Shown here piece by piece: positions 26,036 through 37,419 of a stretch of DNA of 64,000 nucleotides. Origin of the DNA: Lepidodermella squamata (Eukaryota; Gastrotricha); assembly GCA_047495785.1 (NCBI GenBank), contig JBLDXI010000029.1, forward strand, positions 2,232,001 through 2,296,000, read 5' to 3'. Every line of letters begins with the position of its first letter. Position 1 is the stretch's first letter. The notes below the pieces were generated by a model. The model saw nothing but the letters and a program-made list of their open reading frames with translations. It searched no databases and had not been told where the DNA came from. The position numbers and the translations under genes are program-made.

Positions 26036-26620
26036 TTATATCAAGAGTCCTTGCTGAAGGGGGCGAGGAAGAATAGCTGTATGGAGGCTTTTTGGTTGCG
26101 ACGCCTCTTTCAGAAATGAGCTCATGAGACTTGACGAGACCACAGGCAGACACAGTAGGAGAAGTGGAGTATTGAATCCACAGGCAGTGGCAATTTCTTC
26201 TTGACCAATGCCACGAGACTGCGATATAATAGATGAAGGCAATTGCAATGAGGACGTGGAGCTGGTTGAATTCGTTACTTTTGGAGAGAACCGTTCAATA
26301 ACTTCTAGCGAGACGGGTAAGTGTGTAGATAGAACGTACATCATGTTATCGGTAACCGACTTGATCAACTCATTCAATGTGCAGCAGTCATCACGCAAAA
26401 GCTTCCTAACAGCTGTTGTCTCGTGATCATCCTGAAAAAGTTCGACCAACTTCACTTGAATTGCAAGATCAGCAGCTAATAAAGCTAATTGGAAGATCAA
26501 ATTTCTGACCTTCTCCGTTTGAGAAGTCGTTATCAACGTAAGATTGACCTTTGGTAAGAAGTGCGAGCCGCTGATAACGTGACTTCTGTTTTCTTCAGGG
26601 GTGGTTGAGCGTAAGGGCAA
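26036..26620 (-). CDS. Hypothetical 194-residue open frame next to the hAT remnant
   Basis: I do not recognise this product. The middle part reads like a helical protein (LIFQLALLAADLAIQVKLVELFQDD, then ELIKSVTDNMMYVL), and the end is low-complexity Ser/Leu. No catalytic motif is visible. It lies about 450 bp upstream of the decayed transposase on the same strand, so it may be an earlier part of the same element. No splice link could be fixed. Confidence 0.25.
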   Translation of the reverse strand: MPLRSTTPEENRSHVISGSHFLPKVNLTLITTSQTEKVRNLIFQLALLAADLAIQVKLVELFQDDHETTAVRKLLRDDCCTLNELIKSVTDNMMYVLSTHLPVSLEVIERFSPKVTNSTSSTSSLQLPSSIISQSRGIGQEEIATACGFNTPLLLLCLPVVSSSLMSSFLKEASQPKSLHTAILPRPLQQGLLI

Positions 26621-26949
26621 TTTGCAGTCTTCGATATTGAGACCTCTTTAAAAAAAATCAGAACACACGAAGTAGCGCTTAAGATCCATATAGCATATAT
26701 TCTCATCTGTTTTGCCCAGGGTGGCAGTTATCTTCTTACGAGAATACGGGGTTCTACAAATGAGGAAGTGTTAGGAAAGCCTGAGGCCTGAGGCTCTAGC
26801 TTCCTTTGGCCATGAAATTACCAAGCTCTGGCATTATTTAAAAAATTCAAAGCCGATGAGAAATTTGACTAAAACCGGATTTCGTTCAATGCCAATGATA
26901 ACTTTCACGGCTATCAGCTGCAGTTATCTGAAGTAAGCAAATAAACTCA

Positions 26950-28310
26950 AATGGCTCATCCAAGTGAGTTAACGGGCAGAAACCTTCGGGTCGCTGAAAA
27001 TGCCCAATGGCTTGCAACCTCCTCAATTAAATGGGATCACCGGAATTTCGACTCCGATCTAGACGGTGATGTTTAAGCCAAGGCACAGGCTGATTTGACC
27101 GAGTTCGGTCATTTTGAAGCTCGGTAGCCAAATGCTGAGAAAATAATTCATCCTGTTCATTTCAAACAAGAGTCCAGTAGGTTGAGTCTAGAATCTTCCA
27201 GTGATTTCAATTAGTAATTAATTATAATTATTTCCACGAATAAAAAGACGTTTTAAAATTATTTGAAATTATGGGAGAGTCTGGAAGCTAGGAACATGTT
27301 CCTAACAAATATGGCTGAAAATGGCTCAATGTTAGGAACAAATAAGGACTATGTCGAAATCTTAACGCATTTGCAAAATTCATATTAAAATTCGACGCTG
27401 AAAAAGATTTCATTGTGAAATGTATCCGTCGACCTTACATGCTCGCTCCGCTCGCATGGATATGCTAAAAAATGAATACATTTTACTCCGCAAAAAAACA
27501 AGTTCCAGGTTCATTGTTAACAAGTTCTTCTTTCTTGAAACAGTATTTTTAGCACTGAAGTAGCTAGATTAGCTAAAACTTTAATCTAAAGCAAGAAAAT
27601 CCTGAAAAAATGATATCATAAGATGGTTTGTTTGGATGGGATCTATTGTTCCTAACATTGCGCGATTTCCAGCCATATTTGTTAGGAACATGTTCCTAAC
27701 ATTTAGATTTTCCGAATATTATTTTCTCGAATCAGGATGTTACGTGCCAAGCTCTGTATGATTTTTTTGTCAACTTTTTAGATCCGATGGATTGCGCTAG
27801 AATCGCTGAAGATTGGAAATCGCTGTCCATGTCCTGTTCAGCACCAAACTACCTGAAACTGATGACGACAATGTTGAAGAAAAAATGTGGAAAATTGGAG
27901 ATCAGCCAATCCGGTTTGAGAAGCAACCTGAGCCGGAGGTGGCTTCGATGCGAATGATCAGCGTTTCAACCGTGTTACATCGCAAACAGTCTTGATGCCA
28001 GGTGAAGACTCGACAACTATTGTAAAAACAGTCGCCGACAAAACTGCTGTCAAAATTGCTTATGTATTATGTTATTCTCATGAGTGAACGTTCTGGAGTG
28101 AACTATGAAATAATAAAATTTTATGTTTATTTTTAACGGCCTTTTGGCGAAACTGTCTCAATTCAAGGATTGAAGAAGCAAAGCAAGCTGCTAGCTTCGC
28201 CGAATGAGCCTGAAGAAACTCCATCGGTTCAAGCGCAACAACCGCAAATGCTGATGGAGAAACCGGCGAGAGTTACGTTGACAGTTGTGAAAATGAACCA
28301 TTTCAGGTGA
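26950..28310 (+). pseudogene. Decayed coding fragments interrupted by a MITE
   Basis: Coding-like stretches on the plus strand are separated by stops and frame changes. They are MAHPSELTGRNLRVAENAQW... at 26952-27075 ending in a stop, AKAQADLTEFGHFEAR at 27079-27126, VLFSTKLPETDDDNVEEKMW at about 27830, NRVTSQTVLMPGEDSTTIV in another frame at about 27975, and SIQGLKKQSKLLASPNEPEE at about 28160. The composition is that of a soluble acidic protein. I cannot name it. A palindromic MITE (27289-27698) lies between the second and third pieces. Together they look like an unprocessed pseudogene. Confidence 0.35.
27289..27698. mobile_element. MITE with palindromic termini (TAGGAACATGTTCCTA)
   Basis: Both ends start with the 16-bp perfect palindrome TAGGAACATGTTCCTA and continue ACAAATATGGCTG, with a second GTTAGGAACAA box about 35 bp further in. 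The 54-bp termini are inverted with about five mismatches. The 410-bp element has no reading frame of interest. A target duplication is not obvious. It is non-autonomous, of unassigned superfamily. Confidence 0.75.
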
Positions 28311-28987
28311 CGAGCTTGTTTTTCGAGAGAATTATTTTCGAAAAAATGTCTGTTGCACGGAGAGCAACGCCAAGAGCATCCATTGAAATGTTTTCAAGAC
28401 TAAAAGTTTGCATTTTTCTTTCGACCACATCACTGGTTATGGAATTATAATTATTCTCGTTATATTTTTCTCATTTCGAACCTGAGTTTTAGATTTTTTT
28501 CGATAGAGATAAATTGTTGGTTATTGGCAGGCTCAAAGTGAATATACCTTGTGAGGTTGTATTGTGATTTTTCTAAAAAAAAAATCGTTCGCAGGCTCAA
28601 TTTTTCCGCCTGATTTTTTTCATTATTCCAACGAACCGCGATTTCCAAGTCCCTGTAACGTTTCATCAGTTAATCATTAAATTATTAAAAAATGGCAAAT
28701 TTGGCATATTTATCGCACGAGTGCAGAATCTGCAGACCTTCCCGGCAGCAAACCAAGTCCCCGCTTTCCCTATTAGGAAGCTACAAAATATCCCGAATAA
28801 TTTACAGAAAAACCCAAATTTCCCGGCGGCAACGCTGCCCGGATCTGCAGCTTCAACCCCTGATTTAGCGATAGTTACATGGTTTGTAAATTTGTCACCT
28901 TTCAGTTGTTGTTAAGAAAACTGGGATGTGATAGTCGAAACTTCAATTCGATAAACAAGTTATTTTTATTAAGCTGTTTTTAATTAA
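28311..28987. other. Unassigned spacer
   Basis: AT-rich DNA with short open frames on both strands and no domain, repeat boundary or RNA gene that I can recognise. Confidence 0.35.
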
Positions 28988-29463
28988 CAGTGAAAGTTGT
29001 CTAAACCGGACTAAGGTCGTGCCAGGCAAAATCGTCCGGTTTAGAGAAAGTCCGAATTATTTTAAACCGGACTGAGTCCGGTATAGGAAATACCACGTGA
29101 AATTCATGGAATTTTCAAGTTTTACAAGCTAAGTAATAGTTTTTGAGTACGGAATCGACAATTTTAATATAAATAATCAACATATTCAGCTATATTCGCA
29201 ATAATTTGGAAGTTATTTTTTTTCGATATTTTGAGGCTACTCTTGTCAGGCAGGGGCTGGCACTTTCTTCAAAATTATATAGAAAATTGGACTTTTTATT
29301 GCATAAACCGGACTTCGAGCCCCAAATCCGTCCGGTTTATACACCAGTCCGGTTTAGAGAGTCCGGTTTAGACAATAAAATTATAATGTAAAGTCCACAC
29401 TTTTGGATCGAGCCACCCGAAATCGTCCGGTTTAGACCGGTCCGGTTTAAACAACTTTCACTG
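28988..29463. mobile_element. Pogo/Tc1-like MITE with internal AAACCGGAC boxes
   Basis: Termini are CAGTGAAAGTTGTCTAAACC on the left and the inverse of CAGTGAAAGTTGTTTAAACC on the right, flanked by TAA on both sides. The CAGTGAAA start is reminiscent of pogo/Tigger-type elements, which normally target TA. At least six AAACCGGAC or GTCCGGTTT boxes recur inside (around 29003, 29035, 29073, 29330, 29345, 29425). No transposase frame is present in its 476 bp. Confidence 0.7.
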
Positions 29464-29537
29464 TAATTGGTTCTAATTGGTTCTAATGGATTTTGAATAA
29501 TTGAATAAACTTCAATTTTAACAAGGTTAGATATCTT

Positions 29538-30515
29538 ATATATGTCGTATCGCAATGAGCAATTTCCTCCAATTGACGATAGAGATATCTCTATTAGCAA
29601 TTGCTTAAAGGGGGCCTCCTTTGAGCAAATTAATAAATTGTCAATAAATTATTGCCGATTGAGATATCTCTTAGAGCAATAACACATAATGTCGACGTTT
29701 ATTAACGAAATATTAAAAAAAAATCATTCTATTCACATCTTCTTCATTTTCATTACTCCAACTCATCGATAGATGTCGAAAAACACATCAACTACTTGTT
29801 TTCGCAAAAATTAGTTTTTGAGCATAAACAGGAAGGACCACATTTCATAGGCTGCAGGACCTTGCCAACTTTCCAGTTACGACATGCACAACGTTTTGTT
29901 GTTGACTTGCACCCAGACTTGCAACGGCACCCTTCAGCTTCGTCCTCCTCATCGTCGTTATCCTTAACAGCGTCCTTAAAAAAGGCTACTACGGCGCTAT
30001 ATCCAGCGTGGCTATTCTCGGTGTGGTACTTCTTTGCACGTTCCAAGAAGGTGTCCATCACCAGGACATGCCAATTTTCGGCTTGTTTTTGTTCGGCTTC
30101 TCGGTACTTCAGTTTACCGCCAACAACGCAAAACAAATGCCTCAGGTTGTGCTTGCGATCGGCTGTAACACCATCAACCTTTCCACTTTCACTACAGGCT
30201 TTGATGAACAGCTCCTTCTCCGCTAAATCTTTGGGCAATAAAGCTTTAGGCATTATAATATGGGTCTCTGATTTAAACTACTTTGATAAATGTTTTCTAA
30301 ATTTTTTTGTATTAAAAACTTATAAATACCTAAACGCGTGTCTCCTAAACGGCACGTGTCGTAGTAAAATTATTGCTCAATGAGATATCTCTATGAACCA
30401 CTATTTATTGCCATAGAGATATCTCTTTAGGCTATGCAGCTATCTTGGGCAGATCGGGGTTAGAGATATCTCTATCGGCAATTGGAAGAATTGCTCATTG
30501 CGATACGACATATAT
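29538..30515. mobile_element. 978-bp TIR element carrying a CXC-protein gene
   Basis: The left end ATATATGTCGTATCGCAATG and the inverse of the right end match for about 57 bp with few mismatches. The element is flanked by CTT on both sides (29535-29537 and 30516-30518), consistent with a 3-bp target duplication. Five GAGATATCTC palindromes lie near the ends (29582, 29661, 30382, 30416, 30463), placed like subterminal binding sites. A single intact open frame occupies the middle on the minus strand. No DDE-type transposase is encoded, so it is probably mobilised in trans. Confidence 0.8.
29792..30253 (-). CDS. CXC-type cysteine-rich protein inside a TIR element
   Basis: This intact 153-residue frame starts with ATG at 30253. 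The N-terminal 105 residues are charged and partly helical (KHNLRHLFCVVGGKLKYREA), ending in an acidic run (DNDDEEDEAEG). The C-terminus holds a compact cysteine array, CRCKSGCKSTTKRCACRNW then CGPSCLCSKTNFC, in the C-x-C-x3-C-x6-C-x-C ... C-x3-C-x-C-x5-C arrangement of a tesmin/TSO1-like CXC zinc-binding, DNA-binding module. It is the only gene between the inverted termini of the 978-bp element, so it is likely element-encoded and may bind the element's own palindromes (inference). It lacks transposase catalytic motifs. The absence of stops suggests recent activity or selection. Confidence 0.6.
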   Translation of the reverse strand: MPKALLPKDLAEKELFIKACSESGKVDGVTADRKHNLRHLFCVVGGKLKYREAEQKQAENWHVLVMDTFLERAKKYHTENSHAGYSAVVAFFKDAVKDNDDEEDEAEGCRCKSGCKSTTKRCACRNWKVGKVLQPMKCGPSCLCSKTNFCENK

Positions 30516-32235
30516 CTTCCTGATAGATGTTTATTTAGCTGAATGACAATTTCTTATTCATTGCGCAACAGGCCGACGAAAGTTGACGTGTTTAATACGC
30601 TACGTTAAGCAGCAGCAGCTTCAAGGTGAAGAATATCGCTAATATAATTAAGCCATTTTATTATCACCACCATTCATCAACACGGCGAGAAGATAAGTAA
30701 GCGTGATATAGTAATTTGGCATCAATTTTATATCGTTTAGCTATATCGTCAATTGTCATCACCTGGCGCGCTCTCAAGCAGCCAGCAGCCAGCAACCACC
30801 ATTTGAACACCAGGGTGAATAAACGGAGCAGGTAAAATATTAAGTCTAATTTAATGCGATAATTTCTCGCACTCTGTCGCGCTTTCTTTCGCCTGTTCAT
30901 CGGGCCGTGTGAATAAATGGCGCGCGTTTCGAAGCAGCAGCAGCAGATGGCTCTCCTGTTAATGTTTTTAATAAAGGCAGGTAAGTTTAATACCTTTTTG
31001 CAGCTGGTATTAGCGGCTTCTTAATAAATAGCTGTATATTTTATCAACAATTGTCATCATTATGCTATTATCAAACATCGTAACCGGCGCATTATATGTG
31101 AAGAATCAAAATTTTAATAGAATAAAAACGACCCTCTGCTGCTGCTGGCGCTGTGAGAAGCGGATTTTGTGCCCGGTGCGCTATGAAATTTGAAACAAAA
31201 TGAACATTATCATCTATACCGATTATGTCACGCGCCGCCAATGCACTTTATATTGAGCGCGGCTCGGATTATTAACCCGGCCTTCAAGTTTCAACGCGGG
31301 GATTATAAGCGATAAATTATATTCTGTTATATACGAGATGACAAAAGGCCTTATGTTTTTAAAAGGTGAAAGTGAGCGCGCAAAAGGTGGATGGCCGGCG
31401 CGCTTGCAATAATTGAAATAATTAGACGGGATGACTTATTAATAAAAATATGAATAATATGACGCAAACTGCGATCGTTGTTATTATAAAGGTCGTGTCA
31501 AGAGATAAGACGAAAACACAGCGCATATTTCAATTAAATCAAATTAAATTACCTAAATGACAGCTAAACGCTCTTACTAAACTACTAATAATAATAGGGT
31601 AATTGCCGTTTTCGCAGCCGAGACAAAAGGGCAGCTGAACAACATCAACAGAAAGATAAGATGATGAGCAGAGAAGCAAAACCTATTTATAGTCGTTTAA
31701 TTATCCCTCATTATTTACAACACAATGACAGCAATAACTGCACCTGGATGATGACGCCGATATTATTTAGGCGGATTGCGAAACGCAATTTACGCAGCGT
31801 AATTTTAATAATAAAAATTATTATTTGCGTCAAATAAATTCTGCTACGTGCATTCGGATTTCTTTTTTAATTATATCAATTTTTCGGAATAATTGCGGGA
31901 AAAAAATAATGTCAGGGGAAGAAGGGCTAGGCGAAGCGTGTAAGATGTGCCGAGCTAGACAGGTGAGATAATAATATTATTAATAATAATAATCGTTTCT
32001 GCTGGTTTCGTCATAATATTATTATATTAAGCGCGCCTTCGGAGTGTGAAACACGTAATAAATTACGCACGCACGCATGCACCCAGAATAGCGCGCGCTC
32101 TGATTGGTCGGTTTTTAGACACCTCATTTGCATACGCGCGCGCGCTCACACAAGCATCAGGTAGTCAAACGCGCAAATTATTTATAACTGACTGACTTAT
32201 ATTCTAATAGAACTTTTAAACCGATCAACGTTTGC
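30516..32235. promoter_or_regulatory. Upstream region of the Nkx6 gene
   Basis: About 1.7 kb free of recognisable genes. Distal parts are rich in TTATTA/TAATAA words, including an AATAATATTATTAATAATAA stretch at 31966-31988. A GC-rich promoter-proximal block starts at about 32040. Many TAAT cores are potential homeodomain sites, but their number is expected in AT-rich DNA. Confidence 0.45.
32103..32187 (+). promoter_or_regulatory. Core promoter elements of the Nkx6 gene
   Basis: Three classical elements are lined up upstream of the ATG at 32236. They are an inverted CCAAT box (ATTGGTC, 32103-32109), a perfect octamer ATTTGCAT (32126-32133) and a TATA-like TTATTTATAA (32178-32187). An alternating CGCGCGCGCG tract (32136-32145) sits between the last two. 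The order suggests transcription starting only 20-30 nt before the ATG. Confidence 0.5.
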
Positions 32236-34363
<2,128 letters not shown>

Positions 34364-37014
34364 ATTGTCAAAAAAAAATCTTAATAATATCATGTCTCCG
34401 AGCCGCTTTCAAACAAAAAAATTGAAGGGAAATACACCGAACTTTTCTAGTCCTCTCCGCCTAATTTCGGAAAATCGTTGAATCATAAAAAATTATCCTT
34501 GCTTAAATTATGCAACTGTAAATAGTAATCCAGGAGTAGATTAGCGCATTTATTACCTTGTGTTACCTGCTCTAGGTAAATAATTATTGTAATTATAAAT
34601 TTATTATTTATTGTCTGCGCGCTTCGTTGGATGTCATTAAAGCTACTAGAGAGATCATTTTGTCGTTGATTATGTGCTCGCTGTGTTTTATGGTTATTAT
34701 CCCTCGCCGCGGCTGCCCGTCATAAAAAAAAACAACCGGCGTGTCGCGGTGCTCGGTCACGCGCCTATAATATACACAGCAATTAAGCGCAAAATGAAGG
34801 ATGATGATAATTTTTGTGCCGCGTCCCGAATTTGCGCTCTTAATCATCGCTGGTTTTCTGTCATGCTATTTTCCAAGCGACCTTTGATGTGAAGCTACCT
34901 GCCGCCGCCTGTTTTTCTTTTATTGCCCATTAGCGGCAATGCTCCGGCGGCTTCTTTTATTTTGAAGGTGTCAACGTTCGTCACTTCTTGTGTACTATCT
35001 AAGCCGCTTTTTTCTAGCAGTAGTAATATCGTTAATGTTCTGTTCAATATGCCCACCAAAATTCATTATGCAAACAGGTCGTTTTTTTCGGGTGTGTATG
35101 TATGTTGTACTTGATTATTGCAAATTTACGGTTTGTTAGAGCTCTGGAAAAACAAAATACGGAATCAAAAAACAACAATAAAGCAACGTGCTGATTTTTT
35201 TTCTAAAAAATTGTCTTTTTATTTCGGAAAAAATGAGATTACACAAGGCAGTAAAAGATCATGCGAAAATTGAGCATGCATAAAATTGCTGTCACAATTT
35301 TTGGCGGTGTTTCAGTGGCCACTCGGCGCCGCGTTCTCGTCGTCTTCAGGCCGGTTGACAGCTGGGATGAGGCCTTCTTTCAGCAAATCGCCCATCATCG
35401 TTCGAATGTAGTCGATAAACTGATCGTGCTAAAAATTAAAATTGTAATTTAATTAAAAATAAATCAATTACGGTAATTTTTCCCCATTTCTTCATCATTG
35501 GAAAACTTCTGAAATTTGTTTCAATGGATGAATTATTATTCAATTAATAATTTAAAAAAATTGTATAATTTTTAGTGATCCGCCTTAAAGTAGTCGACCG
35601 TCTAAAAAAATCTGAATCAAAGCGAGATGAGCTCAACGCATTCAATTCAATCTGAAGCTAAAAATTCGCGACTCCACCTTTATACAGAATCATCGAATAT
35701 CACTGTCTCTTCCCTCCGATAAGCAAAAAGCGAAAATATGAACAGGAGAAAGTTGATGAGTTCATACTCAAACGAATCGAGAACTAGATTTCACCATTTC
35801 ATTCTTCATCGCTTTTACATTTCGACCTCGATCATCATCATCTCGAACGGTTAAAAATCAATGCGACATTTGTCTGAGAGGCTTTGCTACGAAATCAACT
35901 CTCGATCGTCATAAAAAAGACTACTAAAAATTGGAAATCGCGTCTCGTGGTAATTGTGAGGTGGGCCTCCAAGAAAGTGTTCACAGCTGAATGCCGAGTG
36001 AAAACCTTCAAGGCTGTCGTTGGCGATTCCAGGTAGCGTTATTAATCCTGACTGCCGTCATTATTTTGTAATTACTTCGATTACCGAGGATAACGACCCA
36101 CCCTAGAGTTCGGGCCAATTCAAGAAAATGGAGACGCCGGAAATTTTCATCCGCATGAGCAGGGCCTCGGTAAGGAAATTATTCGTCTGTCTCCATCGAT
36201 GTTGCGCGATGAGTTGGCAAAGTACAAGGCCTTGGACACTGCCAGGGACAAGCGCATCAGCTCATTATGCTGAGAATGCTCGAAAAATAGCTTTGATGAA
36301 ATTTAACATCTCTTCTGATTCTCATCGAGGAGATGGCCATGCTTCGATTTTTCAAGTTTTTCACTTTGCTTGTTTCAGTTAATCCTGACTTCGCAATATT
36401 TCGTTTTTGAAAAGCGCAACGACGGCTTGGTACAACCGGAAAAAGCAGGTGAGTCGAGGGTGTGTCAAAAACTCCAAAGATGGCTACAATCCAAACGAAA
36501 CAAAGCTGAATACAACCGAATTAAAGAAAGAATCGCGGAAGGGATTCAACATTTTGAAGATGATGAATTTCATTTCTATCTTTGCTATTCGTCACCGCTG
36601 TTATGCTTTTCGCCGTTCGTCGCTAGCAAATGAACATGAATTCCATCGAAGCAAAACTACCTATGGAACTTTTTCCATGGAGTATTCAATCAATTCACTC
36701 GCATGATTCCCGTTCTCCATGTGACTTTGAGACTGAGCTTATAGCGGCTCTAAAAAAAGCTGAAAGGGCTTAACGGACAGTTCATCCATAGAATTGGTTG
36801 TCATTTTCACTTCAGTCAATCCCTAATAACATGGCTACGCGACCATGGGATTCTTGTTTGGAATATTTCTAGTCATAATTTGTCCATCTTAAAGACATCT
36901 GATTAGTTAATTTTCACTAGATGAATTATAGCAGTTTTCAACCATTACGCAAAATAGGGCAACTAAAAACCCGATCCAAGCCATGGGTAAAATGGTAAAA
37001 TTTATGTGAAAATA
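34364..37014. other. Spacer downstream of Nkx6 with coding-like fragments
   Basis: The Nkx6 3' UTR and AT-rich DNA fill 34364 to about 35900. From about 35930 to 36850 several plus-strand stretches read like exons: KVFTAECRVKTFKAVVGDSR before a GGTAGC; KEIIRLSPSMLRDELAKYKA at about 36170; FEKRNDGLVQPEKA before GTGAGT at about 36450; and KLPMELFPWSIQSIHSHDS at about 36650. No combination gives one clean gene and I recognise no domain. It may be a decayed or unusually spliced gene. Confidence 0.35.
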
Positions 37015-37368
37015 GTGTCCCATAAGTAACGCAAGCAGAGAAAATTGTCATCGAAAATTCACGGAAAAGGGTTCAGACATGAGAGACAAAGTCACATCTC
37101 ACATCAAAAAATCACCAGAGTAGAAATCAAGTATGTCACTTGTTAATGGGGTTAAAAAATTCCGGAGAAATTTGGTCCCACCGGGTAAAATACCGAAAAT
37201 TACCGCACCAGTTGCCATTTCCGTTTTTTCTTTGGTAAATTTTCAATTTCTTCGGTCAAATCGCGGATAAATGATAAAATTTTCTCTCGTTAGGTTTAAT
37301 TTTTTTAAATTAGTTATATTTCCTAAAAAAGTGGCCAAATTAAAAATACCTGAGCAACTTTTGGGACA
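37015..37368. mobile_element. Dispersed MITE copy 1 (GTGTCCCA family)
   Basis: This sequence aligns along its full length with 48437-48787. It begins GTGTCCCATAA and ends in the inverted TGGGACA. Shared internal blocks include AAGTCACATCTCA, AATTTGGTCC, ACCGGGTAAAAT and the TTGGGACA end. Length is about 354 bp. It lies just 3' of the NUF2-like gene and encodes nothing. Confidence 0.7.
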
Positions 37369-37419
37369 ACTTTGTAATTAACATTCTATTTTCGAATTTT
37401 TTGATAATTTATATTTTTA

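Noticed and set aside
29337-29600. Minus-strand frame ending in SLNRTGV
   Set aside because: Built from repeated CCGGTTTA boxes of a MITE and crosses its right end.
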